9,453 nt of DNA from JAVBUZ01 sp031554725 (GTDB lineage: Bacteria; Bacillota; Clostridia; Lachnospirales; Lachnospiraceae), in NCBI GenBank assembly GCA_031554725.1, contig JAVBUZ010000100.1, positions 1 to 9,453 on the forward strand, written 5' to 3'. Position 1 is the stretch's first letter; every line of letters starts with the position of its first letter. Position numbers and translations under genes: made by a program. The notes beneath the pieces were generated by a model. That model was not told the DNA's origin. It saw only the letters and a program-made list of their open reading frames with translations, and did not search any database. Positions 6,287-9,453 of this stretch are shown one piece after another.

Positions 6287-7219
6287 TCTAGGCTTTTGTA
6301 CCGTAATTACTTTGTTCTTTTCCAAATTCGAAAGAATCGTCAATCGAACCTCATCTTTATATTCTGGTCTAACCAAATAGAGACAATATGTATCAAGTAA
6401 CTGAAATACATTGGCTGTTCTACCCTCAATTTTAAAGTTTTCAAATCCCATCGGCACATAGGTTTCCCATATACTTTCTGGAGATACAAAGGTAGGATAA
6501 TCTTGAATGGTATAAATGGAATTTTTATCCCCATATTCACAGTACCAGCCTGGTAATGGAATTTTTTTATCTGCTGGTATTTTACGATTTTGAAGGGCTA
6601 TACGCTCTTGTTTTGCGATTGTCCTATAATGTTCTCCACGTCTTGGACAGTTTGGGATGCAGCAAGCATTTACTAAAACCTCGCATTTTTCCTTTTTCCC
6701 AATTTGTTTAAGAAGCTCAAACTGGTTGTTCATATTGTAATCTAAAACTACTAGATAATAATCCTTTTCCAGTTCTTCATTGAGTGCATCTATGTCCCTT
6801 ATTTCCTTGCAGGTTGAGCTATTAATCTTAAAATTAGGATATTCGCTTCGGATATATTCTTCTAAAATAGGTGAAACCACCAGCACTTCATTCATACCAT
6901 TATCTGCTGCCTTCATACAGAAATTACAGTAAGGGTCGCCTAAGTCATGCTTTGTTAACAGCGGATTCGTGTAAGTATACCGAATCGGAACACCCTGAGC
7001 ATTTATATTTTGAATAACACCCCTTACAAAGGGGCTGTCACACTGGTCATCATTGCAGTATCTACCACCATTCCACAGCGATGTCGGAAATTCCCCAAAA
7101 AAGGAGGCAATTTCCACTCCCTCTCTAAAATACTCTGGATGAAGCTTTAGCATACTCAAAACAAGCATATTCAGTGGATAATTATATCTAAGCCCTGGTA
7201 AATGGAATTTTACTTTCAT
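6266..7219 (-). CDS. Cysteine-rich peptidase-U32 / UbiUV-like protein
   Basis: Distant member of the U32 superfamily, whose known members (UbiU/UbiV, RlhA, TrhP) are mostly Fe-S or tRNA/ubiquinone hydroxylation proteins rather than peptidases. Seen directly, in a 317-residue protein: alternating strands and helices like a TIM barrel (VEIASFFG, EVLVVSPILEEYI, YYLVVLDYNM), a late GFENFKIEGRT motif at 258-268 like the FKIEGR of U32 proteins, and NACCIPNCPRRGEHY at 185-198. Cysteines fall in tight groups: C55/C60, C98/C101, C186/C187/C191 and C227, a pattern suited to one or two metal or Fe-S sites. There is no signal peptide or membrane helix. The start at 7219 is preferred over the ATG at 7225 because GGAGG at 7227-7231 is seven bases from the first and only one from the second. 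It begins two bases after the GH43 stop, so the genes are co-transcribed. Substrate unknown. Confidence 0.6.
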   Translation of the reverse strand: MKVKFHLPGLRYNYPLNMLVLSMLKLHPEYFREGVEIASFFGEFPTSLWNGGRYCNDDQCDSPFVRGVIQNINAQGVPIRYTYTNPLLTKHDLGDPYCNFCMKAADNGMNEVLVVSPILEEYIRSEYPNFKINSSTCKEIRDIDALNEELEKDYYLVVLDYNMNNQFELLKQIGKKEKCEVLVNACCIPNCPRRGEHYRTIAKQERIALQNRKIPADKKIPLPGWYCEYGDKNSIYTIQDYPTFVSPESIWETYVPMGFENFKIEGRTANVFQLLDTYCLYLVRPEYKDEVRLTILSNLEKNKVITVQKPRKGIWQE

Positions 7220-7221
7220 CT

Positions 7222-8628
7222 TCATTCCTCCGTTAATAGTTCAAAAGACTTCAAACTTAAGTTGCCCTCTCCTGCATATGTGATATAGATTGGCCAAGTA
7301 CCATCCGGAATATCTATAAAGCCTTCATAGGTCTCCCATACATTCGAGGATACTACTCCTATTTTGGAAAGCACCTTGCCATCCCAACTAGTTCTAATTT
7401 CAAAGTCACCTTTCCCATATCCTCTTACCGTAATTCCTATCTTTTTTACATTTTTACATAAAAAATATTTGAAGCCGGCTGTACAAGATTTTGTCATATT
7501 GGATATATATCCCATATTTTCATCCCCATCCCTGCCTTCTTGCACAATCTTGGGAAATTTATCTCCTCCCACATAGATCGATGGTTCGTCCTTAAATAGG
7601 TTGCAGGCCAAATAGGAAGGATATTCCCCTTTCCCCGGAAGGGGGCCATCATTTAGGCCACAGGAGGTCATTTCCACTTGTTTGATGCTACCATCTTCAC
7701 TAATGCAAATTTCCTCTGCGCACCCTTGTCTACTATACCAAGTACCATTGGTGTGCCTATGGTAAAAGATATAATAGCGACCAGCAATCTCCACAATACT
7801 ACCATGATTGTTGGCTCCATAAGCCATAGGAAGCTCGGCTGGCTTATAGCTGTCAATATGTAGGTCACAGTTACTCACGATTACCCCTCTGTAGCGGAAA
7901 CCTTTCGTAGGATTCTCACTTGTGGCATAACAAAGCTCATGCATTACTTCTGAGGAATATATAAAATAATAGGTGTTTTTATATTTTCTTATGGATGGGG
8001 CCTCAAAAAAAGCATGCTCCTCGTATCCCGTTCCCTTACTATATTCGCTGCCTGGTGCTACAATAACTGGTGCTTTCTTTACTGTTAGCATATCTTTTTC
8101 TAGCACTGTGGCCATAGCTCCGGTTCTTGACTTATCACCATGACCGCAAAATCCAGTGTAAAGGTAAACCGTTTCGCCTTCTGTAAGCACAGCTGGATCA
8201 AACTGTGGTTCATCTCCTCGTCGTTCTCCTAATCTAGTTCCATCTGGATAATGTACATAACCATAAAACTTATACTTTCCTGCTGGCATATCGCAAACTG
8301 CTACTGACACAATAGAAACATGATCAAGCACGTAATATAAGTAATACCTTCCATCAGGCCCTTGCGTAACATCCGGGGCATACAAGCACATCTTTCCCTT
8401 CTTATTTAGAGGGTCCTGAGTTTTAGGATAGATTACACCTTCGTAGCGCCAATTTCCCATATCATCTATTGGTGCTGACCAGCATACATAATCACCCAAG
8501 CAAAATACATGGCCATTTGAATAGTCGTGGGAGCCATAAACATAAACTCTATTATCAAACACATAAGGTTCACCATCAGGAATATATTCCCAGGATGGTA
8601 AGTATGGATTAAATGCCTTTGCTTTCAT
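7222..8628 (-). CDS. GH43 family glycosidase with C-terminal CBM6-like domain
   Basis: Probable beta-xylosidase or alpha-L-arabinofuranosidase acting on short arabinoxylan- or arabinan-derived oligosaccharides. The five-bladed propeller domain occupies about residues 1-320. The three acidic residues of GH43 are apparent: D18 (base, YIPDGEP), D145 (modulator, QFDPAV) and E209 (acid, FFEAPSI), along with the conserved LYAPDV (D86) and YGANNHGSI. Residues of about 340-468 form a beta-rich module like a CBM6-type carbohydrate-binding domain. The protein has 468 residues and no signal peptide, so it acts in the cytoplasm. A TTG at 8631 is in frame but the ATG at 8628 is chosen: GGGAGG at 8635-8640 is six bases away. 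It overlaps the upstream GH43 gene by 20 bases and is followed after two bases by the U32-like gene. The substrate cannot be settled from sequence. Confidence 0.93.
   Translation of the reverse strand: MKAKAFNPYLPSWEYIPDGEPYVFDNRVYVYGSHDYSNGHVFCLGDYVCWSAPIDDMGNWRYEGVIYPKTQDPLNKKGKMCLYAPDVTQGPDGRYYLYYVLDHVSIVSVAVCDMPAGKYKFYGYVHYPDGTRLGERRGDEPQFDPAVLTEGETVYLYTGFCGHGDKSRTGAMATVLEKDMLTVKKAPVIVAPGSEYSKGTGYEEHAFFEAPSIRKYKNTYYFIYSSEVMHELCYATSENPTKGFRYRGVIVSNCDLHIDSYKPAELPMAYGANNHGSIVEIAGRYYIFYHRHTNGTWYSRQGCAEEICISEDGSIKQVEMTSCGLNDGPLPGKGEYPSYLACNLFKDEPSIYVGGDKFPKIVQEGRDGDENMGYISNMTKSCTAGFKYFLCKNVKKIGITVRGYGKGDFEIRTSWDGKVLSKIGVVSSNVWETYEGFIDIPDGTWPIYITYAGEGNLSLKSFELLTEE
7227..7231 (-). promoter_or_regulatory. 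Ribosome binding site deciding the start of the U32-like gene
   Basis: Minus strand GGAGG lies inside the last codons of the GH43 gene. It is seven bases before the ATG at 7219 but only one base before the ATG at 7225, so the later ATG is the functional start. Confidence 0.7.
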
Positions 8629-9453
8629 CAAATTCCTCCCTATCTTTTAACTTAAAGTAATGGAAATAATCAAAATCTGCATATCCGCCCTCTTCCTTTG
8701 TGGCATAACAGTAAAGGCCTACACGACACCCCATGAAATGCTCTAGTGTATATTGTAGCTTATGCCCTTTTCCAATTTGATTCCATAGAATGCCATTCGT
8801 GGAATAAAAACAATATGCTTTGTCTACTTTTTCTTCAAAATCAAAATGTATCTTTAGATAAACTTGTGACTGGCAAAAAGGAATTTCTTCTATAACATGT
8901 TCTCCATTTTCTCCATCATTTTCACACATCACAAGGCTATAAGCACCATCTAGCGCTCTACGAACCCCCACAAGTGCAAAGTTGTGTTGGAGTGCTACTA
9001 GTCCAGCACTATCACCAGGACGTAACCCCATAACAGAAAATTTGATCAACGCTTCGCAAGAAGGACCAACGGTTCGCTGGGTCAGCGTATTTCTTGCCTG
9101 TAACACGCCCTTTTCCACCAATCTTCCCGTTCTTAATCGCAAATATCCTGGATTTTCTGTAAATGACCACCTACTATTATCTGGATTGTGATTCCACTGC
9201 CACGGTAGCGCTAACTTATTTTCTGTATGATCAAAATTGTCACTTGTTATCAGCGTATCTGCATACTCTCCGATTCCAGCTTCACCTGCATTAAGTGAAA
9301 TGTCGAAATATTTTAGTGCCTTTCCATCTTTTCCTGGAAGAGGCCAGCCCTCTTCCCAAGTAATTGGTTGAAGATTCGGAACACGTCCCACCGCATGGTG
9401 GTCTTGAAAGAACATGCCATACCACTCTCCTGCGGGCGTATCAAAAATTCCAC
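8609..9453 (-). CDS. GH43 family glycosidase, 3' part; 5' end outside the window
   Basis: The frame is open to the window edge. Residues encoded before the first in-frame ATG (9415) read GIFDTPAGEWYG, and continue as MFFQDHHAVGRVPNLQPITW; this is the late GH43 propeller blade motif seen in beta-xylosidases and arabinofuranosidases, so the true start is upstream and the ATG at 9415 is internal. The next about 200 residues form the C-terminal concanavalin-like beta-sandwich (GH43_C2 / DUF1349 type), with DNFDHTENKLALPWQWNHNP, GLRPGDSAGL and GGYADFDYFHY. The catalytic residues are in the missing part. Some 281 codons are visible, about half of a typical protein of this architecture. The gene ends within the next GH43 gene (20-base overlap), indicating translational coupling. 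The operon promoter is outside the window. Confidence 0.93.
   Translation of the reverse strand, partial: GIFDTPAGEWYGMFFQDHHAVGRVPNLQPITWEEGWPLPGKDGKALKYFDISLNAGEAGIGEYADTLITSDNFDHTENKLALPWQWNHNPDNSRWSFTENPGYLRLRTGRLVEKGVLQARNTLTQRTVGPSCEALIKFSVMGLRPGDSAGLVALQHNFALVGVRRALDGAYSLVMCENDGENGEHVIEEIPFCQSQVYLKIHFDFEEKVDKAYCFYSTNGILWNQIGKGHKLQYTLEHFMGCRVGLYCYATKEEGGYADFDYFHYFKLKDREEFDESKGI
8635..8640 (-). promoter_or_regulatory. Ribosome binding site deciding the GH43 start
   Basis: Minus strand GGGAGG, six bases before the ATG at 8626-8628. It lies within the coding sequence of the upstream GH43 gene. The immediately preceding TTG is possible but less favoured. Confidence 0.8.

Noticed and set aside
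6340..6540. Second minus-strand open frame within the U32-like gene
   Set aside because: Entirely contained in the conserved FKIEGR-bearing gene in another frame, with no start signal.
7364..7863. Plus-strand open frames opposite the GH43 gene
   Set aside because: Antisense shadows of a well-supported GH43 coding region.
1..9453. CRISPR array, tRNA, rRNA, insertion sequence, prophage or defence module
   Set aside because: No regularly spaced repeats, tRNA-like cloverleaf, transposase or integrase sequence was found on either strand by reading.

Overview
The window looks like a chromosomal segment from an anaerobic, spore-forming, motile Firmicute of the Clostridia, probably Lachnospiraceae or a near relative. 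The reasons are the AT-rich sequence with strong GGAGG-type ribosome binding sites, the dipicolinate synthase genes dpaA and dpaB (spore-specific), a chemoreceptor, and cytoplasmic GH43 hemicellulases. The family-level placement is inference; there is no rRNA or marker gene to fix it. No tRNA, rRNA, CRISPR array, insertion sequence or phage module was seen.

Layout. (1) 1-1737 (+): the 3' part of a methyl-accepting chemotaxis protein whose start lies before the window, followed by a short GC-rich patch with a NotI palindrome and a strong hairpin that can terminate from both sides. (2) 1872-2852 (-): a small-subtype transaldolase with its own promoter, and upstream of it a 67-residue acidic protein of unknown function. 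(3) 3003-6186 (+): dpaA, dpaB and a glutamine-dependent asparagine synthase, closely spaced and co-directional, behind a promoter that matches the mother-cell sigma-K consensus. (4) about 6200-6267: the convergent junction, with overlapping hairpins and a 28-bp imperfect tandem repeat that runs into the end of the minus-strand gene. (5) 6266-9453 (-): a compact operon of a GH43 glycosidase (5' part outside the window), a second complete GH43 with a C-terminal carbohydrate-binding-like domain, and a cysteine-rich protein related to the peptidase U32 / UbiU-UbiV superfamily.

How the genes work together. DpaA and DpaB convert the lysine-pathway intermediate dihydrodipicolinate to dipicolinic acid for the spore core. 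An asparagine synthase in the same run of genes suggests that amino-acid amidation is linked to late sporulation, as is known for AsnO of Bacillus subtilis. The two GH43 enzymes probably trim imported arabinoxylan or arabinan oligosaccharides in the cytoplasm; the released pentoses would feed the pentose phosphate pathway, where transaldolase acts. The third member of that operon, the U32-like protein, has no obvious role in sugar breakdown and is the most unexplained gene here.
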